Notes under the pieces: generated by a model
What the model was told of the DNA's origin: nothing
The model's input: only the letters and a program-made list of their open reading frames with translations
Database searches by the model: none
Assembly: GCA_018365455.1 (NCBI GenBank)
Contig: JAGZJZ010000105.1
Span: 1-11,665, forward strand
Length of the DNA: 11,665 bases
Reading direction: 5' to 3'
From: Clostridiales bacterium
Lineage (GTDB): Bacteria; Bacillota; Clostridia; Lachnospirales; Lachnospiraceae
In this document: positions 6,055 through 11,665 of the stretch, in pieces
How the letters are laid out: each line of letters opens with the position of its first letter
How positions within the stretch are numbered: position 1 is the first letter of the stretch
Made by a program: the position numbers and the translations under genes

Positions 6055-6111
6055 GCTGTCACTCCCAGTGTCTCAGAGAGTGACAGCTTCCTTGTCTTGC
6101 TTTAGGACAAG
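6055..6111 (+). terminator. two tandem hairpins, probable terminator
   Basis: GCTGTCACTC (6055-6064) with GAGTGACAGC (6078-6087) forms a 10-base stem, followed on the plus strand by a T-rich stretch. A second stem, CTTGTC (6091-6096) with GACAAG (6106-6111), follows. The hairpins lie between the plus-strand relic and the end of the minus-strand secreted-protein gene, so they could end either transcript. Confidence 0.5.
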
Positions 6112-6121
6112 CCTCGTATAT

Positions 6122-6763
6122 TTACTTGAAAGCTGCGTCCGCTTCTTCTTGGGTGAGCTGTCCAGTTTTAACAGCGTCAGAAATTGCTTTGTTCAATTCT
6201 TCAACTGTTGAGTAATTTCCAATGTGTACCTTTTGACCATTATCCGTTGTAATGTCAACGCTATAATCGGAAACCACATCATCGGTAGGTGGAATCATTG
6301 AATAGGTATCACCATCACCGCTATCTTTGGAATACAATACTCCATTTTTAATACTTTCCAGAGTTTCTTTATAGCTGGTCATCATAGCATCCACACTTTC
6401 CTTCGTAAATTCATGGAATACGCCTTGCCCATCATACCAACCATCTCCGGTTCCAATCAACGATTCCATTTCTTTTTTCTGTTCGTTCATCCAAGCCTCG
6501 TACTCGTCGGCTGTCCACCACTGCACATCCGGTGCTGCATTGTTCTTTTCGTAATCTACCTCGGCAATCCAGCTTTTACCGTCAGTGCTGATTTGACCAC
6601 CATCGGTATCCTGATAGAGAATATCTACACCGGATGTATTTTCGGTTTCGGATGTCGAAACCTTTGGCGTGTCCGAAGCCAATGCACTTACATAAGTAAA
6701 TCCTGCAACACTTAAACAGATTGCTCCGCACAAGCCTACTGCCCAAATTTTTTTGTTCTTCAT
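6122..6763 (-). CDS. secreted protein of unknown function, linked to two-component system
   Basis: A 213-residue protein with a classic signal peptide: positive MKNKK, a hydrophobic core (about 6-22) and a probable cut after VSALA (residue 29). No lipobox Cys is at the cut, so it is likely released or wall-associated. The mature part is acidic and rich in Asp, Ser, Thr and Trp (PDVQWWTADEYEAWM at 78-92, GDGWYDGQGVFHEF at 106-119). It ends in a helical TQEEADAAFK. No cysteines or enzymatic motif are seen after the signal peptide. GCGAGGTC precedes ATG 6763. The gene lies 95 bases after the sensor kinase, with a hairpin and T run between them, so read-through or a separate signal may set its level. 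Being beside the kinase, it could be the system's target or a modulator of the sensor; that is inference. Confidence 0.82.
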   Translation of the reverse strand: MKNKKIWAVGLCGAICLSVAGFTYVSALASDTPKVSTSETENTSGVDILYQDTDGGQISTDGKSWIAEVDYEKNNAAPDVQWWTADEYEAWMNEQKKEMESLIGTGDGWYDGQGVFHEFTKESVDAMMTSYKETLESIKNGVLYSKDSGDGDTYSMIPPTDDVVSDYSVDITTDNGQKVHIGNYSTVEELNKAISDAVKTGQLTQEEADAAFK

Positions 6764-6782
6764 AAATAAGACCTCGCTTTCT

Positions 6783-6816
6783 AAAAATTATAGCTGCCCT
6801 TGAGGACAGCTATAAT
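6783..6816 (-). terminator. terminator or attenuator between sensor kinase and secreted protein genes
   Basis: ATTATAGCTG (6787-6796) and CAGCTATAAT (6807-6816) form a 10-base stem, extended by two further pairs after one mismatch. On the minus strand it is followed directly by TTTTTAG. It lies 42 bases after the kinase stop and about 20 before the next ATG, so it would end or dampen transcription into the secreted-protein gene. Confidence 0.65.
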
Positions 6817-6858
6817 ATAACAATGCAACTTGGATATAGTTTGCATGAATTATGGATT

Positions 6859-8319
6859 TTAGATGAAGTTGTCTATCGGCTGCTTGCATGGCAATTCAAA
6901 CCAAAACAGTACACCATTGCTTGTATTTGAGATACCATACTTTGCATGGTGCATTTCCATGATTTTACGAACAATATAAAGCCCTAATCCAGTTCCTCCT
7001 GTATTGCGGTTACGAGATGCGTCCGCCCGGTAGAAAGCTTCAAACAAATGTGGGATAGCATCATCAGACACATGGACACCTGTATTTTCAATTTCACCAC
7101 GAATCGTACCGTATATTTCAGACAAAGAAATACGAATCAATTCGCCACTTGGAGAATACCGAATTGCGTTTACCAATATGTTTTGAATTGCCCGTTCCAT
7201 CTGCACTTGTTCCACTTCACAGTAAAGTCGGTCAGGAATATTTGCTTCAAGGCTCTGTTTCTTTTTTTCCAATAAATCTGTTACTGTAGCAATCTGTACC
7301 CGAAATACTTCCGCAATGTCAACGGTTTTATATTCGCATTTTTGAGTTCCATCCGCTTTAGAAACATATAACAACTCTTTTACCAACTTTTCCATCCTGT
7401 CAACAACCGCAATGGAACGCTCCATGTACTCTGTGTGGTTCTCATAGCCGCTGACTCCGTTCAGCATCCCCGCCAAATGGCCTTTCAAAATAGTCAGCGG
7501 TGTTTTCAGTTCGTGGGATGCTGCCGAGAAAAATTCTACCCGTTGTTGCTCTAATGCTTGTTCCTTTTCAATATCTGTTTTGAGCTGCCGGTTTGCAGTT
7601 TGAAGGTCGTTCAATGCAGTAGAGAGCGAAGCCGACAACGAATTTAGATTTTGCGCCAAACAGCCCAATTCATCTTCTCGCGAAGTATTACATTGACCGG
7701 AAAAATTCAGTTCCGCCATTTGTTTTGAAATCCTGCTCAGTTGCACAATAGGTCGAGTAATGTACCATGTATAGAGCCATGCACAAAGGAGCGCTAGCAG
7801 AAAAACCATTAAGATGACATACGGAAGTATGGACAGCAATACTTTTGTTGCCTGCTGTACAACGTACAAATCCGTTTGAACTGCCAATGTATAAGTAGTA
7901 CCGTTTTTTAGAGTAATCGGATAAAAGTTCGTCGTAGTTGTCCCGGACGGTTGCATATCTATGAACGACGCATCTTCATCAAATGTAACTGTTTGGTCTG
8001 CCGAAACGGTAGATGTTTCCGTTGATGCTTCATTTGGATAGATAATGTAACCGTTGCTGTCCTCAATCCAAAAAGTAGCATTTGTTTCCGCTGAAAAATC
8101 TGTCAATTCATTTTCACAATCGTCTATATTATCAAAATCCGTCATTTGCTCGGCAAGGTGCATGGCGGCTTTCTCCGTAGCCGAGTTTATAAAATTTGAA
8201 TATGTCGTAGGCAGTAGCTTTGATATAAAGAAATATGTTCCGCAACAAGCTGCCCCCAGTAAGAGAAACGTAATTATAAAAATCTTGACAGATAGCCGCC
8301 TTTTAATGCACTTTATCAA
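6859..8319 (-). CDS. sensor histidine kinase, two-component system
   Basis: A membrane sensor kinase of 486 residues. A first membrane helix (about 12-32) and a second (about 160-187) enclose an extracellular sensor of about 125 residues, rich in Thr, Asp and Asn. A HAMP region (about 188-240) and a coiled linker follow. The dimerisation helix has FFSAASHELKTPL with phospho-accepting His269. The ATPase part shows the N box QNILVNAIRYSP (379-390), a G1-like EIENTGVHV and G2 GGTGLGLYIVRKI (441-453). All catalytic elements are present and the reading frame is clean. TTG 8319 overlaps the regulator stop by 17 bases and is preceded by GGGGTGGGA, so translation is coupled. The ligand cannot be deduced; the layout is like kinases that sense envelope stress or peptides. 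Confidence 0.93.
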   Translation of the reverse strand: MIKCIKRRLSVKIFIITFLLLGAACCGTYFFISKLLPTTYSNFINSATEKAAMHLAEQMTDFDNIDDCENELTDFSAETNATFWIEDSNGYIIYPNEASTETSTVSADQTVTFDEDASFIDMQPSGTTTTNFYPITLKNGTTYTLAVQTDLYVVQQATKVLLSILPYVILMVFLLALLCAWLYTWYITRPIVQLSRISKQMAELNFSGQCNTSREDELGCLAQNLNSLSASLSTALNDLQTANRQLKTDIEKEQALEQQRVEFFSAASHELKTPLTILKGHLAGMLNGVSGYENHTEYMERSIAVVDRMEKLVKELLYVSKADGTQKCEYKTVDIAEVFRVQIATVTDLLEKKKQSLEANIPDRLYCEVEQVQMERAIQNILVNAIRYSPSGELIRISLSEIYGTIRGEIENTGVHVSDDAIPHLFEAFYRADASRNRNTGGTGLGLYIVRKIMEMHHAKYGISNTSNGVLFWFELPCKQPIDNFI

Positions 8320-8968
8320 TTCTATATCCCACCCCTCTAATTGTTTTTATATAATCGGCACTTAGCTTTTTACGAATGTTCTTTATATGGCTGTCAACAA
8401 TCCGATCTTCGACTTCCAAATCATCCGACCACAATCGTTCAAGTAACATCTGCCGAGTAAAAACCTTTCCTTGATTTTCAATCATAAGCCTAAGAAGTGA
8501 AAACTCCTTACTGGTCAAGACGACTTCGTTTCCACTTTGATACACATGAAATCCGTCAATATCTATACTCAACTCTTTATAGGTAAGTAGGGATTGATTT
8601 TGATTTTCAGTAGTTCTACGCCGAAGTATAGCCGCAATCTTACATAACAGTATTTTGGGAGAAAAGGGCTTTGGAATGTAATCATCAATCTGTTGTTCAA
8701 AGCCCCTCAACTGGTTTTCTTCATCTGATAGCGCGGTAAGCATGATGATTGGGACTTGTGACCTCTTGCGAATGACCTCACATACACCATAACCGTCAAT
8801 TTTAGGAAGCATAATGTCTAACAATACAAGGTCGATTGCATCGTCAAACATTGCTATCCCAGCCACGCCGTCAGAAGCGACAGCAACTTCATATCCTGCA
8901 TCAATAAGATGGTTTTTCAGTATATCTTGAATATCAGCATCATCTTCGACAATTAAAATCTTCTGCAT
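8303..8968 (-). CDS. OmpR-family response regulator
   Basis: A 221-residue transcription factor controlled by the overlapping kinase. The receiver (1-115) has the acidic pair Asp9-Asp10, phospho-acceptor Asp51 in LLDIMLPKIDG, Thr78 in IIMLTA and Lys100 in PKPF. The winged-helix output domain (about 125-221) has LTSKEFSLLRLMIENQG, VFTRQMLLERLW, the recognition helix VDSHIKNIRKKL and the wing IKTIRGVGYRI. ATG 8968 has an excellent GGAGGTGA site. A TATAAT lies only a few bases before that site, but no good -35 partner is visible, so the promoter is left open. It is complete, heads the module regulator-kinase-secreted protein, and the genes next upstream are broken. Confidence 0.95.
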   Translation of the reverse strand: MQKILIVEDDADIQDILKNHLIDAGYEVAVASDGVAGIAMFDDAIDLVLLDIMLPKIDGYGVCEVIRKRSQVPIIMLTALSDEENQLRGFEQQIDDYIPKPFSPKILLCKIAAILRRRTTENQNQSLLTYKELSIDIDGFHVYQSGNEVVLTSKEFSLLRLMIENQGKVFTRQMLLERLWSDDLEVEDRIVDSHIKNIRKKLSADYIKTIRGVGYRIDKVH

Positions 8969-9034
8969 TACTTCACCTCCATATTATAGATTAGCATTTT
9001 TTCTTGAATTTTTGTTGGAGAGAGTATGTTTATT

Positions 9035-9668
9035 TCAAGAATTCGACGAACATCCAGTTTGATATAAATATCGAACAGACTCCATGACTATATGCCATGA
9101 AATATCAGCAGCATAAGAATAATTTTTTTGATATGTTTCCCACAACTTTTCCATAACCAGACTTGATTCAACTTCATCAAATATTTCTCTTATATTCCAG
9201 ATTTTATCTGCTCCAATGTTCCACGTTTCCCGGCTGTCGCTACAAGTGCATTCCATAGTATTTCTTTTTTGAGTTGTTGTCCATACAATTTTTGCAGGAT
9301 ATAAATATCATAAAAATCTCTCATTCGTGTATTCGTAACATTTCGGCTGATAACAGTTTCCAGTTTCTCAGCCAATACCGTCTCAAGATTATAAGCCCAC
9401 ACTTCAATTGTACGATCTTCAAGCATAAGGTTAAATCTATACCTTATTTCTCTTGGTGTAATTACATCCCCTGTGGAAATATCTATCTTTAATGGTGTAA
9501 TGACACCATCAAGCTTAGTTTCCATACTTACTCGTACTCTCGGATAATCTGCTTCTTCCATAATTTCCGATATTCTTTTAATGTGAAATGAAACACCGTC
9601 ATCTATGGGGATTGCTATGATTTTTGATATAATCGTCTCCACATCTGTTACACTAACATTAAACGGAG
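9035..9668 (-). pseudogene. abiEii: AbiEii-type toxin (nucleotidyltransferase), 5' truncated and frameshifted
   Basis: AbiEii is the toxin of the type IV AbiE abortive-infection system, normally about 290 residues. Similarity begins at about 9668 with APFNVSVTDVETIISK; the usual N-terminal 70 or so residues, carrying the nucleotidyltransferase motif (GG...DxD), are absent. Conserved parts remain: MKIDISTGD-like LKIDISTGDVITPREI, AYNLETVLAEKLETVISR, NTRMRDFYDIYIL and GKRGTLEQ. The frame then stops at 9190, and the C-terminal sequence (WNIREIFDEVESSLVMEKLW, then SYAADISWH) continues in the next frame to TGA 9035. One added base at about 9200-9206, for example in the A run, joins them. With the catalytic motif gone it cannot be an active toxin. 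No AbiEi antitoxin gene is visible. Confidence 0.85.
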
Positions 9669-9715
9669 CTCCGCAAGACTTCTCGATAAAGTAGCGGGCA
9701 ACGACTAAATTGAAA

Positions 9716-9774
9716 TTTCCCTTATTTCCCTCACGATTATCTCACAAGGGCAAAAATAAGGGAAAATACATATC
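9716..9774. repeat. palindromic repeat unit, copy 1
   Basis: TTTCCCTTATTT (9716-9727) and AAATAAGGGAAA (9754-9765) form a perfect 12-base inverted repeat. The unit also shares TTTCCCTCA, GGCAAAAA-AA-GG and TACATAT, in order, with 10204-10264. It lies just outside the 5' truncation point of AbiEii. Confidence 0.5.
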
Positions 9775-9830
9775 ATTTCATCATATAAGGCTCTGCGAGC
9801 CTTGAAAAATAAGGAAAGTTCAGGAAATCT

Positions 9831-9856
9831 CTCCACAAATTCCGATTTGTTTATTC
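9831..9856. repeat. 26-base dispersed repeat, copy 1
   Basis: The 26 bases starting CTCCACAAATTCCGATTT match 11516-11541 at 25 of 26 positions. Neighbouring sequence differs. Copy 2 forms the start region of the DUF3788 gene, while this copy lies among relics. Confidence 0.6.
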
Positions 9857-9876
9857 GTCCCTCACGTATTAACTGT

Positions 9877-10049
9877 TTATATGTCTGGTGCAAGGGCAAG
9901 CAGCTCCTTCTTTAAGAAATTTTGCACGGCAATATCTACCTGCGTTACATAGTCTGCAAGGCCCTTCTCTTCTACATGAGCGGTCATTCACGGTTCTTTA
10001 TGAACTCCTGCGCCTTTGTTACTAAGCTGATATTTTTCTGAATACCCAT
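9877..10049 (-). pseudogene. 5' fragment of inositol monophosphatase family gene
   Basis: ATG 10049 follows GGAGG at nine bases and opens MGIQKNISLVTKAQEFIKNRE, then a stop. One added A (GAATG to GAAATG, at about 9984-9988) restores MTAHVEEKGLADYVTQVD, AVQNFLKKELLALAPDI, then TAA 9877. This matches the N-terminal helix pair of IMPase/SuhB-type phosphatases, which has the K-x-x-D-x-VT-x-VD motif and continues into a metal-binding ExS/EE loop. Everything from that loop on is missing, so more than three quarters of the gene (normally about 260 residues) is lost and no enzyme can be made. The fragment is cut where the unassigned frame begins. It carries two separate lesions. Confidence 0.75.
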
Positions 10050-10203
10050 ATATGTTTCCTCCATTGGCTTCAACTACCTGGTTACAAAACTTCCATAGAT
10101 TTATTGCAAACGATGTCTCTTAACTAAAGGAGTTAAGGTTTGAGAGAACTTGACAAACTGGAATTATGATAAGACCTAATTTATAGCACTTATTAACTAT
10201 TAT

Positions 10204-10264
10204 ATCCTTTTCCCTCATGTTATGAACTTTCATAAAGGCAAAAACAAAGGAGAAGGATACATAT
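10204..10264. repeat. palindromic repeat unit, copy 2
   Basis: ATCCTTTTCC (10204-10213) pairs with GGAGAAGGAT (10249-10258) with one G-T position, and an inner TATGAA-CT-TTCATA hairpin lies between. It shares several ordered blocks with 9716-9774. It sits about ten bases after the stop of the 157-residue gene but lacks a T run, so a simple terminator is doubtful. The DNA between 10050 and 10203 holds only a small CTTAACT/AGTTAAG hairpin (10119-10137). Confidence 0.5.
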
Positions 10265-10273
10265 TTTGAGGTT

Positions 10274-10747
10274 TTACGATAAATGTGTATACAGTTCCGT
10301 AAATTCTTTTTCCGAAAGTCTTAACTCCGTTTCGTTATAATAAGGAGAGCCATTTTTGATTCCGAATTCAAGAACTGTAGGTCCGTCGAAATAGTAAGCT
10401 TTATGTGTGTAGTTAACCGGTTCGGCCTGCCAGACATAATCTACTAAAGCCTTTGCCGCTTTTCTGGATTTTTCATCCTGCATACCGCCAACTGCGGGAC
10501 CTGAGCCTGTACAGTAAATCTCTAAGTGGATTTCTTCCCCTTCATCCGATGTCGTTAAAATGCGATATAAAAAAAGATTTCCCAAATTTTCTGTCTCATA
10601 GATTGGTTGACCAAATAACGCTTTAATTTTACCGTATATAAGAGAAAACTGATTTTTATAATCTGCAAAGCCTTCAATAAAATTATATAGTTTACTGCTA
10701 TCTGTTAATTTTTCCGTGTCTTTCACTGATTGAAATGTGTATGGCAT
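10274..10747 (-). CDS. uncharacterised cytoplasmic protein, 157 residues
   Basis: I do not recognise this protein. ATG 10747 is chosen because AGAGGAGGAT lies just upstream; the frame is open further upstream, but that part reads the chimeric MBL region. It has no signal peptide or membrane segment. Visible parts are an N-terminal Lys/Ser-rich helix (KDTEKLTDSSKLYNFIEGF), YGKIKALFGQPIYETENLGN, a beta-rich middle (IHLEIYCTGSGPAVGGMQD), the helix SRKAAKALVDYVWQA, and a C-terminal ETELRLSEKEFTELYTHLS. The frame is clean with no sign of decay. It lies downstream of the DUF3788 gene on the same strand, so the two may share a transcript. The Gly-rich GSGPAVGG turn may be a binding loop, but that is a guess. 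Confidence 0.7.
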   Translation of the reverse strand: MPYTFQSVKDTEKLTDSSKLYNFIEGFADYKNQFSLIYGKIKALFGQPIYETENLGNLFLYRILTTSDEGEEIHLEIYCTGSGPAVGGMQDEKSRKAAKALVDYVWQAEPVNYTHKAYYFDGPTVLEFGIKNGSPYYNETELRLSEKEFTELYTHLS

Positions 10748-10775
10748 TTTATCCTCCTCTGCTTTAATGAATGTT

Positions 10776-11507
10776 TCAAAAATCCCGATTGAACAAAATC
10801 GCTGCGCGATGGCCTGCCGGGGCTGTGGCGCAAACTGGAAAATATTGATGTCCGCCAATATGATCCCAATGAATGTGTGTCGCAACTGCCGTAATAGGCT
10901 TATATGTGAATTTCATAACTTCATCGTATATGTTTGAAATGCCGAGTCCTGTGTCAATAAGTAGGCTTCGCTCGCTTCCATTTAATAAATAGCAATGCGT
11001 TTCTTCCCAATGTCGATATTCACTGATAATATAAGTATTATCATCTACTCTATCTATTGTAAACCAGTTATCCATAGCCTGCATACTCCCTTCAAATTCC
11101 GATTTTTTGTTCTCTGTAATAGCCAACAATTTCATGTAATCATCAAAATCAGCCGTATTAGTCGGTTCAAACATAACCCATTTCCCGTCATGATAGGTTT
11201 TCGCCTCATTATACTGCTTACAAACAGCATTAGAAAGAGTATCCCTTATCGCTTCAAATTTTACCCTTTCATCTTTTCCAAAAATAATCATGAAACCAAC
11301 GTAATTACGTTTTGCATATAAGCTACAGAGGGTTTTTCCCCCTCTTCGGTATTTATACTCGTAAGTCCAATTCTTACCACCAGTATTCCATAACTGTTCC
11401 ATATCGTATTTTTCATCAATAGCCGTACATAGCGCTTGCCAAACTTCATACAAGGATTGTCCAAGTAATTCAGTCATAATTGATTGAGATGGTTTATTTT
11501 CAAGCAT
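10776..11507 (-). CDS. DUF3788 protein fused to truncated MBL-fold hydrolase
   Basis: A chimeric 243-residue frame. ATG 11507 follows GGAGGAGAT. Residues 1-140 resemble DUF3788, a small family of unknown function: EVWQALCTAI, W-x-YE-YKYRRGGKTLCSLY, YVGFMIIFGKDE, AKTYHDGKWVMFE and DDYMKLLAI. From Met145 (11073-11075) the sequence matches the first 80 residues of the MBL protein at 5177-5938 (WFTID, EYRHWEETHCYLLNG, ATHIHWDHIGGHQYFP), with an intact HxHxDH motif. After Pro224 it breaks into 19 unrelated residues and stops. So the DUF3788 stop seems lost, or the MBL start was independent (AAGGGAG lies 10 bases before Met145), and the MBL gene lost about 170 codons. The DUF3788 part may still fold; the MBL part cannot be active. 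Confidence 0.8.
   Translation of the reverse strand: MLENKPSQSIMTELLGQSLYEVWQALCTAIDEKYDMEQLWNTGGKNWTYEYKYRRGGKTLCSLYAKRNYVGFMIIFGKDERVKFEAIRDTLSNAVCKQYNEAKTYHDGKWVMFEPTNTADFDDYMKLLAITENKKSEFEGSMQAMDNWFTIDRVDDNTYIISEYRHWEETHCYLLNGSERSLLIDTGLGISNIYDEVMKFTYKPITAVATHIHWDHIGGHQYFPVCATAPAGHRAAILFNRDF
10796..10856. other. GC-rich patch at the MBL break
   Basis: Right where the second MBL copy ends, about 55 bases are clearly richer in G and C than the surrounding DNA. The boundary on the MBL side is just after the QYFP codons. A plus-strand reading gives SLRDGLPGLWRKLENID, which is protein-like, so the patch may be a scrap of another gene that replaced the MBL 3' part. No family is recognised. Confidence 0.3.
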
Positions 11508-11515
11508 AATATCTC

Positions 11516-11541
11516 CTCCACAAATTCCGATTTATTTATTC
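11516..11541. repeat. 26-base dispersed repeat, copy 2
   Basis: This copy matches 9831-9856 except at one position. It spans the stop of the upstream gene (11536-11538) and lies just before, and partly within, the ribosome site of the DUF3788 gene, so it is the natural spacer here. The copy at 9831 is therefore probably a transplanted or duplicated piece. Confidence 0.6.
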
Positions 11542-11665
11542 ACCTACCGTGATTTTTACACTCCCTTTTGCCTTTTCTCCTGTTACAGTTACTGTATATG
11601 TTCCACTTTCTTTTACTTCAACATCAAATTCTTCCGAAAAGAAAATGCTTTCACTTTCAGCGATA
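11536..11665 (-). CDS. C-terminal end of a protein with an Ig-like or beta-sandwich domain
   Basis: The last 42 codons of a gene that enters from beyond the window, ending TAA 11536. It reads ESIFFSEEFDVEVKESGTYT, then VTVTGEKAKGSVKITVGE. Alternating Thr/Val strands with the phrase SGTYTVTVTG are typical of a bacterial Ig-like or similar beta-sandwich domain in secreted or lipid-anchored proteins. Its stop is 29 bases before the DUF3788 start on the same strand, so the two are probably co-transcribed. The whole protein is outside view, so its role cannot be given. Confidence 0.7.
   Translation of the reverse strand, partial: IAESESIFFSEEFDVEVKESGTYTVTVTGEKAKGSVKITVGE

Larger units (their letters stand above)
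9705..9876 (-). other. unassigned frame between AbiEii and IMPase relics
   Basis: The minus frame is open from the IMPase junction to TAG 9705 and includes LIREGRINKSEFVERFPEL, FFKARRALYDEM and EIIVREIREISI. It is Arg/Glu-rich and protein-like, but its only possible start (TTG 9899) lies inside the IMPase relic in another frame. The same DNA contains repeat copies at 9831-9856 and 9716-9774 and a hairpin AAGGCTC-TGC-GAGCCTT (9787-9803). I cannot tell a coding relic from non-coding repeat DNA. Confidence 0.25.

Noticed and set aside
2998..8968. A vancomycin-resistance cluster (VanX fragment plus two-component system)
   Set aside because: The dipeptidase is a fragment, no vanH or vanA-type gene is present, several unrelated genes lie between, and the regulator and kinase are generic OmpR-type proteins.
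10119..10137. CTTAACT/AGTTAAG hairpin as a terminator
   Set aside because: The stem is short and AT-rich and has no T run on either strand.
9716..10264. CRISPR array
   Set aside because: Only two diverged palindromic units are present, about 430 bases apart, with no regular repeat-spacer pattern.
10748..10885. N-terminal extension of the 157-residue protein
   Set aside because: It reads the MBL remnant and GC-rich patch in another frame, and ATG 10747 has a strong ribosome site.
10737..10937. Plus-strand frame with a zinc-finger-like Cys pattern (CAMACRGCG)
   Set aside because: It is opposite the chimeric DUF3788-MBL gene, has no ribosome site, and the Cys spacing arises from the GC-rich patch.

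Overview
The window looks like an accessory, gene-decay region of a low-to-moderate GC Firmicute, most likely a gut clostridium of the Lachnospiraceae type. The reasons are consensus TTGACA/TATAAT promoters with 17-base spacers, AGGAGG-type ribosome binding sites, and the families present (YtrA-type GntR regulator with an ABC-2 exporter, DUF6440, MgtE, OmpR two-component system, AbiEii, DUF3788). This assignment comes from reading the sequence by eye, without any database search.

Layout. 1-430: the 5' part of an alpha/beta hydrolase gene (minus) with a consensus promoter and a palindromic operator. 431-857: no intact gene, only weak minus-strand coding relics and a hairpin. 858-2716: a YtrA-like operon (plus) with a textbook promoter and operator, an intact regulator, an ABC ATPase whose last part is lost, and a permease that lacks its start; a deletion has joined the two out of frame. 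2744-2910: a DUF6440 gene broken by one base. 2919-2959: a strong terminator. 2998-3216: the 3' end of a VanX-type D-Ala-D-Ala dipeptidase gene. 3250-5119: mgtE (minus), complete except for one frameshift in a T run, preceded by a roughly 300-base leader with its own promoter, a 29-codon reading frame and nested hairpins. 5177-5938: a full-length metallo-beta-lactamase-fold (MBL) hydrolase in which one canonical metal histidine is tyrosine. 6122-8968: an intact minus-strand module of OmpR-type response regulator, sensor kinase and a secreted protein. 9035-10049: broken AbiEii toxin and inositol-monophosphatase relics amid small repeats. 10274-11507: an unrecognised 157-residue protein and a DUF3788 gene fused to the first 80 residues of a second MBL copy. 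11536-11665: the end of a secreted or surface-like protein.

The best supported working unit is the two-component system with its secreted partner. The GntR regulator and the 5' hydrolase also look intact in what is visible. Much of the rest is damaged. Four breaks (DUF6440, mgtE, AbiEii, IMPase) can each be repaired by restoring one base in a homopolymer run. That could be real decay or a sequencing artefact, and raw reads would settle it. I see no CRISPR array, tRNA, rRNA, intact transposase or integrase, so the region is best read as an accumulation of remnants around a sensory module. The most unusual candidates are the mgtE leader with its small Cys-containing peptide, the MBL His-to-Tyr change beside a second copy that keeps the His, and the two small repeat families at 9716-10264 and 9831/11516.
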